Part shown: positions 1-9,383 of the stretch, piece after piece
Numbering within the stretch: position 1 is the first letter of the stretch
Layout: every line of letters begins with the position of its first letter
Assembly (NCBI GenBank): GCA_902523065.1
Contig: CABYXZ010000004.1
Coordinates: 100,432 to 164,431 of the forward strand
Direction of reading: 5' to 3'
From: an uncultured Marinoscillum sp.
Lineage (GTDB): Bacteria; Bacteroidota; Bacteroidia; Cytophagales; MED-G16
Length of the DNA stretch: 64,000 nt
Made by a program: the position numbers and the translations under genes
Notes under the pieces: generated by a model
Databases searched by the model: none
Told to the model about the DNA's origin: nothing
The model's input: the letters and a program-made list of their open reading frames with translations, nothing else

Positions 1-5
1 TCTTC

Positions 6-2303
6 ATGATCGATAATATATCGAGTCTTATTCTAGAGAAAAGAAAACTTTTTGTTTTTATAATTCTAATGATAACTGGTTTCATGGCGTATAAGAGTCA
101 ATTTGTTCAGTTAAACTATGACTTTTCTCAGACAGTACCTGACTCAGACCCTGATATGATATATTACAATGAGTTTAAAGATACTTTTGGTGAGGATGGA
201 AATGTATTTGCCATTGGTTTAAAAGATTCTTCAATCTTTGAGTTGAATAACTTTATTCAATATCAAAACCTGATTGATAATGTCAAAGGAATTGAAGGAG
301 TAAAAGGCGCATTAGGTTTATCAACTTTACAGATCTTAAAAAAAAATACAAAAAATAAAAATTTTGAATTTATTCCAATATTTGAAACTATTCCAAAATC
401 ACAAAACGACTTAGACAGCTTACTTAAACTTATTTCAAAACAAAACTTTTATAAAGACAAAATATTCAATAAGCAAGGCGCTATTACCTTACTCATAACT
501 ATAGATAAGAATATACTTAATTCAAACAAGCGAGATGTTCTGATGAAAAGCCTAATTGATGATGGTAATAATTTTCAGGAAAAAACAAAAATCAAACTTC
601 ATTATGCAGGCCTGCCCTACTCAAGATATACAATAGCCACAAATGTAAAAGATGAGTTGACCTATTTACTTGTTGCTTCACTCGTCGTTACTGCCGTAAT
701 TTTATTTATTTTCTTTAGGTCTCTGGATGCAGTAGTTATACCAGTATTTATTATAGGTGTAGTAGTTGTTTGGATTTTTGGGACTTTAGCTTTATTAGGT
801 TACAAAATAACACTGCTTTCTGGACTCTTACCTCCCTTAATTGTAGTGATTGGGATTCCAAACTGTGTTTATATGATCAATTATTACCACTATTCATTTA
901 AAAACTTTTCAGATCAGAGAGATGCATTTAGAAATGTCATCAAGACAATTGGACTCATAACCTTTATTACTAATCTAACAACTGCGGTTGGTTTTTTAGT
1001 TTTATCAACAACAGATATAAAAATTCTTACGGAATTTGGTATTATAGCTGGAATAAATGTTGTTGCTACTTTTTTTGTAAGTATTTTTTTACTCCCAACT
1101 GTTTATTTGTATTTACCTTCTCCAAAAAAAAGTCAGACAAATTATTTGAACTACAGGTTTATAAACTATTTAATTTCACTTTTTATTTCAATATCATACA
1201 ACCACAGAAAATCTGTTTTTCTAATATTTACCGTAATTTTTCTTGCTTCAATATATGGTCTTACTAAAATAAAATCTGTTTCGTATATAGTTGATGATGT
1301 TCCATCTGAGAGTTCTCTGATGAAGGACCTTAAATTTTTTGAAAAAAATTTTTCAGGAGTTATGCCTCTCGAGATAGTTGTTGATACAAAGATGAAAAGA
1401 GGTGTACAAAATATTAATACACTAAAGAAGGTTGATAATTTAGAAAAGTTCCTATCTGATAAAGATTATGTTTCGTCTCCTATTTCAATAGTTAGCTTTG
1501 TAAAGGCATCAAGACAAGCATATTATAATAACAATCCTTTTTATTATTCTATGCCAAATAATAGAGATAAAAATTTCATATTAAGGTATATTGCTGATGG
1601 TTACCAAAATAATATTTCAGAAGACAATATATCTAAGTCTTTTGTTGATTCTGTTGGACAAAAAATACGAATATCCCTTAATATAGCTGACCTTGGATCA
1701 TTGAGATTAGATTCAATAGTAAATAATGTTTTTAAGCCTAAGATTGATGAGCTATTTTCCAACTCAAAGTCAGAGGTTATCCTAACAGGAACAACTCTTA
1801 CATTTATAAAAGGCATAAATTTTTTAATTGAGAATTTACTGCAGAGTATGCTTCTAGCCTTCCTGATTATAAGTCTAATTATGTCAGCACTCTTTAAGAA
1901 CATTAAAATGGTTATTATATCTCTAATACCAAATATAATACCCCTATTAATTGCTGGAGGAATTATGGGCTTTTTATCTATTCCATTAAAACCAAGTTCT
2001 GCTCTTGTTTTTAGTATTGTTTTTGGTATATCTGTAGACTACTCAATTCATTTTCTTGCAAAATTTAAAAATGAATTAACTAGAAATTCATTGAGTGATT
2101 CTATACTGCTAACAATTAACCAGACAGGAAAAAGCATGATTTTTACATCATTTATTTTGTTTTTTGGATTTATAATTTTTGCTTTTTCTAATTTTGGTGG
2201 AACCATTGTTTTGGGGGTACTTACCTCTATTATTTTATTTGTAGCTATGATAACCAACCTTACTCTTCTTCCTAGTATAATTTTACACTTTTATAAAAAG
2301 TAA
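6..2303 (+). CDS. RND/MMPL-family exporter permease
   Basis: A 765-residue inner-membrane transporter of the RND superfamily, MMPL/patched branch, which uses the proton gradient to move lipids or hydrophobic compounds. The layout is the duplicated RND one: one N-terminal membrane segment (about 14-30), a large periplasmic loop (to about 215), a five-segment block (219-370), a second single segment (404-421), a second loop and a last five-segment block (625-760). The second block has the family motif GISVDYSIH (Asp678), a likely proton-relay position; the first has the weaker GIPNCVYMI (from about 283), without the acidic residue. The start lies at the window edge, so a longer N-terminus cannot be excluded, but a membrane segment follows directly as expected. 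ileS starts 3 bases after the stop. The substrate is unknown. Confidence 0.85.
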   Translation: MIDNISSLILEKRKLFVFIILMITGFMAYKSQFVQLNYDFSQTVPDSDPDMIYYNEFKDTFGEDGNVFAIGLKDSSIFELNNFIQYQNLIDNVKGIEGVKGALGLSTLQILKKNTKNKNFEFIPIFETIPKSQNDLDSLLKLISKQNFYKDKIFNKQGAITLLITIDKNILNSNKRDVLMKSLIDDGNNFQEKTKIKLHYAGLPYSRYTIATNVKDELTYLLVASLVVTAVILFIFFRSLDAVVIPVFIIGVVVVWIFGTLALLGYKITLLSGLLPPLIVVIGIPNCVYMINYYHYSFKNFSDQRDAFRNVIKTIGLITFITNLTTAVGFLVLSTTDIKILTEFGIIAGINVVATFFVSIFLLPTVYLYLPSPKKSQTNYLNYRFINYLISLFISISYNHRKSVFLIFTVIFLASIYGLTKIKSVSYIVDDVPSESSLMKDLKFFEKNFSGVMPLEIVVDTKMKRGVQNINTLKKVDNLEKFLSDKDYVSSPISIVSFVKASRQAYYNNNPFYYSMPNNRDKNFILRYIADGYQNNISEDNISKSFVDSVGQKIRISLNIADLGSLRLDSIVNNVFKPKIDELFSNSKSEVILTGTTLTFIKGINFLIENLLQSMLLAFLIISLIMSALFKNIKMVIISLIPNIIPLLIAGGIMGFLSIPLKPSSALVFSIVFGISVDYSIHFLAKFKNELTRNSLSDSILLTINQTGKSMIFTSFILFFGFIIFAFSNFGGTIVLGVLTSIILFVAMITNLTLLPSIILHFYKK

Positions 2304-2306
2304 ATA

Positions 2307-5300
2307 ATGAGTAAAAAAAAATTTAATGAAAATACCAACTTGAATCTTTATGATGTAAGTAAGGACATTATCTCTTTCTGGAAAAAAAATAAAATATTTG
2401 AGAAGTCAATTGAAAATAGAAAAGATTCAAAAGTATTCTCATTTTATGAAGGACCACCATCAGCTAATGGCTTACCAGGTATTCATCATGTGATGGCAAG
2501 GACAGTAAAAGATGTTTTTTGCAGATATAAAACTATTAAAGGATTTAAGGTAAATAGAAAAGGTGGTTGGGATACTCACGGATTACCTGTCGAATTACAA
2601 GTTGAGAAAACATTAGGAATAACTAAAGATGATATTGGCACTAAAATATCTGTAGAAGATTACAATCATCAGTGTAGGGAGGCAGTGATGAGATACAAAG
2701 AAAAATGGGAGGAACTTACGGAGAAGATAGGTTTTTGGTTAGATGTTGATGATGCCTATATAACATTTGAGAATAATTATATCGAATCTGTTTGGTGGTC
2801 AATTAAAGAATTATACAAAAAAGGTTTACTATACAAGGGTTATACTATACAGCCCTATTCTCCTGCTGCGGGTACAGGTCTAAGTTCACATGAGTTAAAT
2901 ATGCCCGGAGCATATAAGGAGATTAAAGACACATCACTGACTGCCCAATTTCAGATTAAACCAAATAAAGATTCAATTGGACTTTTTGGGAATGATGACA
3001 TATATATTTTGGCCTGGACTACAACTCCGTGGACTCTGCCAGCTAACAACGGACTAGCTGTTGGTAAAAAAATAAATTATGTTCTTGTTGAGACTTTTAA
3101 TAAATATACCAAAGAGAAAATTAAGGTAATACTTGCAAAAGAGTGTATAAATAAGTTCTTCTCCATGGAAAATTGTGTTGAGGGAGAAGTCCAATATATT
3201 GAAAATAAATTAGAATTTAAGATAATTAAAGAGATTAAAGGATCTGAATTATGCGGCCTTGATTACCATCAATTATTACCATATATTAAAATTGAAAAGC
3301 CTGCATTAACAATAATCCACGCTGATTTTGTTTCAACTGAAGAGGGAACAGGTATTGTTCATATTTCTTTAACGTTTGGTTCAGATGATTTTATAGCATC
3401 CAAAAAAAATGACATGCCAGGAGTATTTGTTGATGATGAAAATGGTGATCAAATACCAATTGTTGATAGGAATGGAAAGTTTGTAAAAGAAATAAAAGAC
3501 TTTGCTGGATTGGAAGTTAAAAACTTTTCTGATAAACCTTCAGATGATTTAACTACAGATGAAAAAATTTCAATTAAGCTCAAAAAAGAAAACAAAGCCT
3601 TTGATGTTAAAAAATATGTCCATAGTTATCCCCATTGCTGGAGAACTGATAAACCCATACTTTATTATCCGCTAGAATCTTGGTTTATTAATACTACAAA
3701 ATTGAAATCTGAATTTATATCAAAAAATAAAAAAATTAATTGGCAGCCAGAATCTACGGGAACTGGAAGGTTTGGTAATTGGCTTGAAAATTTAGTTGAT
3801 TGGAACTTAAGTAGATCAAGATACTGGGGAACTCCTCTGCCAATTTGGAGAACAGAGAATGGACAAGAAGAAAAATGTATTGGGAGTATTAATGAGTTAA
3901 GGACTGAGGTAGAAAAATCTTGCAAAGCAGGATATATGAAACAAAATTTAGCAGAGGATTTCGATTTACATAGACCATATGTTGACGATATTATTTTAGT
4001 ATCTGAAAATAATAAACCTATGTATAGAGAGAAAGATATTATTGATGTCTGGTATGATTCCGGTGCTGTACCATTTGCACAGTATCATTATCCATTTGAG
4101 AATGAGGATTTTTTCAAAGATATGTTTCCTGCCGATTTTATTGCAGAAGGTGTAGATCAGACAAGGGGGTGGTTTTTTACTCTTCACGCTATATCCATCA
4201 TGTTATTTGGTAAATCAAGTTTTAAAAATGTAATATCTAACGGTCTTGTATTAGATAGAGATGGGAATAAAATGTCCAAGAGATTAGGGAATGCTGTTGA
4301 TCCATTTGAGACCATAAAAAAATATGGACCAGACGCAGCTAGATGGTATATGATGGTAAATTCTAATCCTTGGGATAATTTAAAATTTAATGAGGATGGT
4401 ATTGCAGAAGTTTCTAGAAAGTTTTTTGGAACCTTATTAAATACCTATTCTTTCTTTGCATTGTACGCTAATATTGATGAGTTCACGGGTTCAGAATCTA
4501 TAATTTCCTATTCGAAAAGGACTTTTGATGATAGATGGATCATAAGTAAGTTAAACTCATTGAAAAATGAAGTTGATAATTCCATGGAAAGGTATAACCC
4601 TACTAAAGCAGCTAGGTTAATAAGCGATTTTTTAAATGATGATTTAAGTAATTGGTATGTAAGATTAAATAGAAAAAGGTTTTGGGTAGGTGATTTGACT
4701 GAGGATAAATTAATGGCCTATCAAACTCTTTATGAGTGTTTGAAAACAATTTCAGTTATTTCATCTCCATTTATTCCATTTTTTTCTGAAAGATTATATA
4801 ATGATTTATGCTTATTTTCAGGTGGGCCTGAATCTGTGCATCTAGTTGACTTCCCTGAATCTAAATTAAACCTTATTTCTGAGGAGTTAGAAAGAAAAAT
4901 GTTATACGCACAAAAAATATCCTCCCTTGTCCACTCGATTAGAAAAAAAGAAAGACTTCGTGTTAGGCAACCCCTTTCAACAATAATCATTCCTGTTGAC
5001 TCGGTGAAAAAAGAAAAAGAAATAATGGCTGTCTCCGAGATAATTTTATCGGAGGTCAATGTCAAAAAAATAAAAGTAGTACGTGATAACTTAAATAAAA
5101 TTTTTGTAAAAAAGGTAAAACCAAATTTTAAGTTGTTGGGAGCTATTCATGGACCTAATATGAATTTTGTTTCAAAAAAAATCTTCTCCATGTCTGCTGA
5201 AGATATCACCGAAATTGAGAACAAAGGGTCTATCGATATAACTTTAGAAAATGGAGTCTCAGTTAATATTCTTTTGGAACAAGTCGAAATCACATTTGGT

Positions 5301-5651
5301 GATATTAAAGGTAAATCAGTTGCGACCAATGAGTTATTTACCATCGCTTTGGACACTGAGTTAGATGAAGATCTTTTAGGTGAAGGAGTATCGAGAGAAT
5401 TTATAAATAAAGTTCAAAATGAAAGAAAGAATATCTCATTAGATGTAACTGATAAAATTAGTATATATATTAATAAATCATCATCATTTATATTTGAATC
5501 CCTAATGAAACACAAGACATTCATTTGTAGTGAGACTCAGGCTCTAGACTTTAGAATTATTGATGATATTATTACATCGAATAAAGTTGAATTTGATTTG
5601 GGTAGAAAAATGGATAAAGATTCAATTTGTTTTAAAATATCCAAGTCATAG
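2307..5651 (+). CDS. ileS: Isoleucyl-tRNA synthetase (type 2, GXHH signature)
   Basis: Charges tRNA-Ile with isoleucine in the cytoplasm. At 1114 residues it is the long form usual in Bacteroidota and close to the eukaryotic type. The class I signature is GIHH at residues 58-61 (after PSANGLP) in place of HIGH, and the second signature is KMSKR at 655-659. The CP1 editing domain is present, with TTTPWTLPAN near 238 and GTGIVHIS near 350. The C-terminal half has the anticodon-binding fold and a long tail. lspA begins 4 bases after the stop, an arrangement common in bacteria (ileS-lspA). The GXHH swap is the odd feature: in type 2 IleRS enzymes it has been linked to very high mupirocin resistance. 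Confidence 0.97.
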   Translation: MSKKKFNENTNLNLYDVSKDIISFWKKNKIFEKSIENRKDSKVFSFYEGPPSANGLPGIHHVMARTVKDVFCRYKTIKGFKVNRKGGWDTHGLPVELQVEKTLGITKDDIGTKISVEDYNHQCREAVMRYKEKWEELTEKIGFWLDVDDAYITFENNYIESVWWSIKELYKKGLLYKGYTIQPYSPAAGTGLSSHELNMPGAYKEIKDTSLTAQFQIKPNKDSIGLFGNDDIYILAWTTTPWTLPANNGLAVGKKINYVLVETFNKYTKEKIKVILAKECINKFFSMENCVEGEVQYIENKLEFKIIKEIKGSELCGLDYHQLLPYIKIEKPALTIIHADFVSTEEGTGIVHISLTFGSDDFIASKKNDMPGVFVDDENGDQIPIVDRNGKFVKEIKDFAGLEVKNFSDKPSDDLTTDEKISIKLKKENKAFDVKKYVHSYPHCWRTDKPILYYPLESWFINTTKLKSEFISKNKKINWQPESTGTGRFGNWLENLVDWNLSRSRYWGTPLPIWRTENGQEEKCIGSINELRTEVEKSCKAGYMKQNLAEDFDLHRPYVDDIILVSENNKPMYREKDIIDVWYDSGAVPFAQYHYPFENEDFFKDMFPADFIAEGVDQTRGWFFTLHAISIMLFGKSSFKNVISNGLVLDRDGNKMSKRLGNAVDPFETIKKYGPDAARWYMMVNSNPWDNLKFNEDGIAEVSRKFFGTLLNTYSFFALYANIDEFTGSESIISYSKRTFDDRWIISKLNSLKNEVDNSMERYNPTKAARLISDFLNDDLSNWYVRLNRKRFWVGDLTEDKLMAYQTLYECLKTISVISSPFIPFFSERLYNDLCLFSGGPESVHLVDFPESKLNLISEELERKMLYAQKISSLVHSIRKKERLRVRQPLSTIIIPVDSVKKEKEIMAVSEIILSEVNVKKIKVVRDNLNKIFVKKVKPNFKLLGAIHGPNMNFVSKKIFSMSAEDITEIENKGSIDITLENGVSVNILLEQVEITFGDIKGKSVATNELFTIALDTELDEDLLGEGVSREFINKVQNERKNISLDVTDKISIYINKSSSFIFESLMKHKTFICSETQALDFRIIDDIITSNKVEFDLGRKMDKDSICFKISKS

Positions 5652-5655
5652 AGCG

Positions 5656-6225
5656 ATGAAAAAAAATACAATTTTCTTAATTATATCTCTAATTTTTTTA
5701 GATCAATTGACAAAAGTTTTGGTTCATTTCAATATGCCTTTATATTCTGAGATACCACTTATAGGAGATTTTATCAAGCTGTATCACATACAAAATCCTG
5801 GGATGGCTTTTGGAATTAATTTCGATTTTAAATACACAAAATTAATTTTGTCTCTATTTCGATTGGTAGCGTCTTTTTTCATTGGTTTTTATCTTTTTAA
5901 AATTTTAAATAAAGGTACAGATCGACTTATTATAATAAGTGTATCTCTTATCTTTTCAGGTGCAATTGGAAACGTTATAGATAGTGTATTTTATGGCTTG
6001 ATATTCAATAATGCTCCAGAATCGTCACCTTTTAATATTTTTTATGGTCAGGTAATTGACATGATTTATGTAGATATTTGGGAGGGTTATGTTTCATCAT
6101 GGATACCACTGATTGGAGATTCTTATCTTTCATTGTGGCCGGTATTTAACCTAGCAGATTCCTACATTTTTATTGGAGTATCTATATTATTAATTTTTAG
6201 GAAGGACTTTTTACTTCAGAGCTAG
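5656..6225 (+). CDS. lspA: Signal peptidase II (prolipoprotein signal peptidase)
   Basis: Inner-membrane aspartyl protease that cuts signal peptides from lipoproteins at the lipidated cysteine. I start at ATG 5656, just after the ileS stop; this gives 189 residues, whereas an in-frame start 96 bases upstream lies inside ileS and adds a non-membrane extension. The two catalytic aspartates are in GNVID (Asp109) and FNLADSYIF (Asp168), and the NPGMAFG motif is present near residue 45. Four membrane segments are expected. The 45 or so residues between the two aspartates are longer than in E. coli, as usual for Bacteroidota. The window encodes many lipoproteins that would be its substrates. It converges on the DciA-like gene, sharing four bases at the stops. 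Confidence 0.95.
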   Translation: MKKNTIFLIISLIFLDQLTKVLVHFNMPLYSEIPLIGDFIKLYHIQNPGMAFGINFDFKYTKLILSLFRLVASFFIGFYLFKILNKGTDRLIIISVSLIFSGAIGNVIDSVFYGLIFNNAPESSPFNIFYGQVIDMIYVDIWEGYVSSWIPLIGDSYLSLWPVFNLADSYIFIGVSILLIFRKDFLLQS

Positions 6226-6518
6226 TAGAAAACTATATCCTGAACTTTGTTGTGCTTAGAAACAATCTTTTTTAGTAAGTTTTTCTTATTATTTTCTAAT
6301 TCATTCCTTAGAGGTGATGAATTAACTTTTATAAAAACTATTTTTTCTTCTGAAATAGAAACTTTTTCGGTTCTATCCTGAATCAATTTATTTGTTATTT
6401 CATTCCATGTATTGAGAATTTCAATACTATCTATTTTCCCACTTAATTTTTTAGAGTTATAAACTTCAGAGGTTAATTCACGAATTGAAAGTGTCTTTGA
6501 TTTTCTAGGTTTTTTCAT
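6222..6518 (-). CDS. DUF721 / DciA-like protein
   Basis: A 98-residue basic protein of the DUF721 family, whose best studied member DciA helps load the replicative helicase DnaB. The assignment rests on size, the N-terminal basic stretch, the TWNEITNKLI segment followed by a short beta region (VFIKVNSSPLRNEL), and position directly after recF, where DUF721 genes often lie. It overlaps recF by 14 bases, so the two are surely co-transcribed and probably translationally coupled. Its 3' end shares four bases with convergent lspA. The helicase-loading role is inferred from the family. Confidence 0.8.
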   Translation of the reverse strand: MKKPRKSKTLSIRELTSEVYNSKKLSGKIDSIEILNTWNEITNKLIQDRTEKVSISEEKIVFIKVNSSPLRNELENNKKNLLKKIVSKHNKVQDIVFY

Positions 6519-7578
6519 TTTCTAATTCAATTATATTTATGTCTTTTGATATTTTTACCTTATCTAATCTCTCGTGAACCGAGTCAGATATAAATATCTG
6601 TTTGAAAATTTTTTCTTTCAAATAATTATTTAACAGTTCAATTCTTTTATTATCAAGCTTATGGTATATGTCATCAAATAATATTATAGGATTATTTTCT
6701 GAATTTTCTTTTAAAATAAGATACTCACATATTTTTAAACTTATTATAAAAATTTTTTGTTGGCCCTGTGACCCGTACCTTTTAATTAATCTGTCATCTT
6801 GATAGAAAATATAATCATCATTGTGAATACCAATTGACGTTTTATTAGTGTAAAAATCACTTTCTAATTTTTTATCAAAATCCACTAGGCTCAGGTCAGA
6901 TTTAACATTTGTTGAATATTCAATACTAAATTTTTCTCTTGATAATTTATTTGATACGGCTAAAATATTGCTGTTTAATTTTTTTATTACAGTATTCCTC
7001 ACATTATTAATGAAAAAATTTAATTCAATTAATTTCTCATTATATGTCTTAACAATATCCTCATCAACATCTCTTAGGTGTTGAATTCCTTTCAAGTATA
7101 CGTTCCTTTGTTTTAACGTTCTTTTGTAATCAACTAATTTGTTCAGATATTTTATATTAATCTGAGATATTAAAGTATCTAAAAACTTTCTTCTTGAGTC
7201 ACTAAAACCTCTAAGTAAGTTAATATCTAGTGGCTTAACAAAAACGATAGGAATCTTACCTATATGCTTTTTCAAGGATTTATATAAATTATTGTTTTCA
7301 AATAATTTCTTTCCAGAGTTACTATCATAATAACATATATATGAATTACTATTTGAATAGAATCCTTCTATTCTAAAAGATTTCTGTTTTTTTCTGATAT
7401 TTTCATCATCTTTCGTATTTATAGCACTTTTCCCTAGCGATAAATAGTAGATTGCGTCAAGAAGATTTGTTTTTCCTACACCATTTTCACCAAATAAATA
7501 ATTGATTCCATCTATGAAGCTCGCCTTATAGGTCTTATAATTTTTAAAATTATTAATCAGTATTTTATCAATATGCAT
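6505..7578 (-). CDS. recF: DNA replication/repair protein RecF
   Basis: SMC-like ATPase that helps load RecA at single-strand gaps. The 357-residue protein has Walker A GENGVGKT at 30-37, an ABC signature region RYGSQGQQK at about 267-275 and Walker B IILFDD at about 298-303. Length and motif order match the family. It is transcribed with the DUF721 gene. There is no dnaA or dnaN next to it, so the window gives no evidence for a replication origin here. The start ATG at 7578 faces the pdhA promoter region; the 62-base gap between the two start codons must hold both promoters. Confidence 0.96.
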   Translation of the reverse strand: MHIDKILINNFKNYKTYKASFIDGINYLFGENGVGKTNLLDAIYYLSLGKSAINTKDDENIRKKQKSFRIEGFYSNSNSYICYYDSNSGKKLFENNNLYKSLKKHIGKIPIVFVKPLDINLLRGFSDSRRKFLDTLISQINIKYLNKLVDYKRTLKQRNVYLKGIQHLRDVDEDIVKTYNEKLIELNFFINNVRNTVIKKLNSNILAVSNKLSREKFSIEYSTNVKSDLSLVDFDKKLESDFYTNKTSIGIHNDDYIFYQDDRLIKRYGSQGQQKIFIISLKICEYLILKENSENNPIILFDDIYHKLDNKRIELLNNYLKEKIFKQIFISDSVHERLDKVKISKDINIIELENEKT

Positions 7579-7579
7579 T

Positions 7580-7587
7580 TATATTTG
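7580..7587 (+). promoter_or_regulatory. Putative pdhA promoter -7 box
   Basis: TATATTTG, a perfect match to the Bacteroidota -7 consensus TAnnTTTG, on the pdhA strand about 54 bases before its ATG. It abuts the recF start codon on the other strand. I see no convincing -33 element upstream. Confidence 0.4.
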
Positions 7588-7589
7588 TG

Positions 7590-7628
7590 CTGAATTAAAA
7601 TAAACTTAAAACTAATTCAGTTTTTTTT
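7590..7628 (+). terminator. Hairpin plus T-run in the pdhA leader (possible attenuator)
   Basis: An 8-bp inverted repeat (CTGAATTA / TAATTCAG, 7590-7597 and 7613-7620) with a 15-base loop is followed at once by eight T residues (7621-7628). This is the form of an intrinsic terminator, yet it lies between the candidate promoter and the pdhA start codon, with no forward gene upstream to terminate. The stem is A+T-rich and therefore weak. Confidence 0.35.
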
Positions 7629-7640
7629 GAAAAATAAGAT

Positions 7641-8672
7641 ATGTCAGCTGTAAAAGAAAAAAAATCAAATAAGACAAAGCCAAGAGAGGAATTTGACTCT
7701 TCAACATACTTATACTGGTTAAAGTCAATGTTGCTAATGAGGAGGTTTGAGGAGATGGCGGGGAGACTTTATGGTCAACAAAAAATTCGCGGATTTTGTC
7801 ATTTATATATTGGTCAGGAAGCATGTGTATCAGGGTGTGTTTCTGCATTAAAAGAAGGAGATAAGTACATTACTTCATACAGAGATCATGCTCATCCACT
7901 GGCCTTAGGAACAAATCCAGATAAGATTATGGCTGAATTATTTGGTAAGGTAACAGGTGTTTCTAGAGGGAAGGGGGGGTCCATGCATATGTTTGATAAA
8001 GAAAAACATTTTTTTGGAGGCCATGGAATCGTTGGTAACCAAATACCTATTGGTGCTGGAATAGCATTTGCAGATAAATATAAGAAGAATGATAATGTTT
8101 GTCTAACCTACCTTGGAGATGGCGCTCTGAGAATTGGAGCATTTCATGAAGCTGTTAATATTGCGATGTTTTTAAAACTTCCAGTTATTTTTATTATTGA
8201 AAATAATGGATACGCGATGGGTACATCAGTAAGTAGAACCTCAAATGTAACAGAGCTTTATAAGTCTGGCTTATCTTACGATATACCATCAGAGCCAGTT
8301 GATGCTATGAATGTTGTAAAGGTTCATCGTGCAATATCAAAAGCTGCTAAAAGAGGTAGAAATGGAGAAGGACCAACCTTACTTGAATTTAGAACCTATA
8401 GATTTAAAGGTCATTCAATGTCTGACCCAGCAAAGTATAGAACAAAAGAGGAGTTGGAACACTATAAGGATAAAGATCCTATTGAACAGGTTAAAAGTAT
8501 GATCTTAAAGAAAAAAATTCTTACAAATGACGAGATAAACAATATCGATCAAGCGATAAAAGACCAAGTAAAGAAGTCTGTTGAGTTTTCCGAAAACTCA
8601 CCTTATCCTGATAAGGAGGATGTTTTTTCAGATATATATGTTCAAAAAGATTATCCTTTTCTTAAAGAATAA
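7641..8672 (+). CDS. pdhA: Pyruvate dehydrogenase E1 component, alpha subunit
   Basis: Thiamine-diphosphate enzyme subunit that decarboxylates pyruvate as part of the pyruvate dehydrogenase complex feeding acetyl-CoA to the TCA cycle. The 343-residue protein has the ThDP motif from GDGA (159-162) to ENN (187-189), the GGSMHMFD loop (112-119) that contacts the cofactor and HGIVGNQIPIGAG (128-140). This is the family length for a separate alpha subunit; the beta subunit and E2 are not in the window, although in Flavobacteriia the E2 gene often follows. The N-terminal 20 residues are lysine-rich and probably disordered. A branched-chain 2-oxo acid E1 alpha is the main alternative; similarity of the active-site loops favours PdhA. 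Confidence 0.9.
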   Translation: MSAVKEKKSNKTKPREEFDSSTYLYWLKSMLLMRRFEEMAGRLYGQQKIRGFCHLYIGQEACVSGCVSALKEGDKYITSYRDHAHPLALGTNPDKIMAELFGKVTGVSRGKGGSMHMFDKEKHFFGGHGIVGNQIPIGAGIAFADKYKKNDNVCLTYLGDGALRIGAFHEAVNIAMFLKLPVIFIIENNGYAMGTSVSRTSNVTELYKSGLSYDIPSEPVDAMNVVKVHRAISKAAKRGRNGEGPTLLEFRTYRFKGHSMSDPAKYRTKEELEHYKDKDPIEQVKSMILKKKILTNDEINNIDQAIKDQVKKSVEFSENSPYPDKEDVFSDIYVQKDYPFLKE

Positions 8673-8678
8673 TTATAT

Positions 8679-9383
8679 ATGGTAAAAATAAGAAAACCAA
8701 AGAAAGAAAATAAGGAGGTTATTCCAGTTGATAACCCTGAGGTTATTCAAGAGGGTATCTCTAAAGCGGAGGAATTTATCACAAAAAATAAAAATTTACT
8801 TTATTTGGTAACTGGTATAATTCTTGTTCTATTTATTTCTTTTACCGCATTTAATTTTATTCAAGACAGTCAAAATAGTGAGGCTCAAGAAGAAATGTTT
8901 CAAGCTGTATATTATTTTGAGCAGGATAGTCTTGTTAAGGCATTAAACGGTGATGGCAATAATTATGGCTTTCTTGAAATTATTGATGAGTACGGTTTTT
9001 CTGAAGCAGCTAATCTATCACACTATTATGCTGGCGTTTCTTATTTAAAGCTTGGAAATTATAATAATGCAATATCTTATTTAAATTCTTTTTCATCATC
9101 AGACCTTTTATTACAAGCAAGAGCATACTCGTTAATTGGTGATTCATATGTTGAATTACAAGATTACGAAAGTGCAATAAAATATCTTAAACTTGCATCC
9201 TCAGAAAATCCCAATGAATATTTTACTCCAAAATACCTGACTAAATTGGCTTTGGTCTACGAGAAAATAAATGATCTCAATTCAGCTCTTGATTGTTATG
9301 AGCAAATAATTGATGATTTTAAGGACTCACCTGAGTATCAAATTTCACTTAAAAATAAATCCAGGCTCGAAGGACTTATATAA
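8679..9383 (+). CDS. Membrane-anchored tetratricopeptide repeat protein
   Basis: A 234-residue protein with a charged cytoplasmic N-terminus, one membrane segment (about 40-60) and a periplasmic TPR region (about 95-225) with repeats such as SHYYAGVSYLKLGNYNNAISYL and AYSLIGDSYVELQDYESAIKYL. The layout resembles YfgM-type proteins, which assist proteins leaving the Sec translocon, but the function here is not known. It overlaps ribH by one base (TAATG), and this TPR-ribH order recurs in Flavobacteriia (family knowledge). The start ATG lies 6 bases after the pdhA stop, so all three genes may share a transcript. Confidence 0.82.
   Translation: MVKIRKPKKENKEVIPVDNPEVIQEGISKAEEFITKNKNLLYLVTGIILVLFISFTAFNFIQDSQNSEAQEEMFQAVYYFEQDSLVKALNGDGNNYGFLEIIDEYGFSEAANLSHYYAGVSYLKLGNYNNAISYLNSFSSSDLLLQARAYSLIGDSYVELQDYESAIKYLKLASSENPNEYFTPKYLTKLALVYEKINDLNSALDCYEQIIDDFKDSPEYQISLKNKSRLEGLI

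Noticed and set aside
5560..5655. N-terminal extension of lspA
   Set aside because: It overlaps ileS out of frame and adds non-conserved residues before the normal LspA N-terminus.
6505..7578. Replication origin near recF
   Set aside because: No dnaA, dnaN or DnaA-box cluster is visible, and recF is often away from the origin in Bacteroidota.
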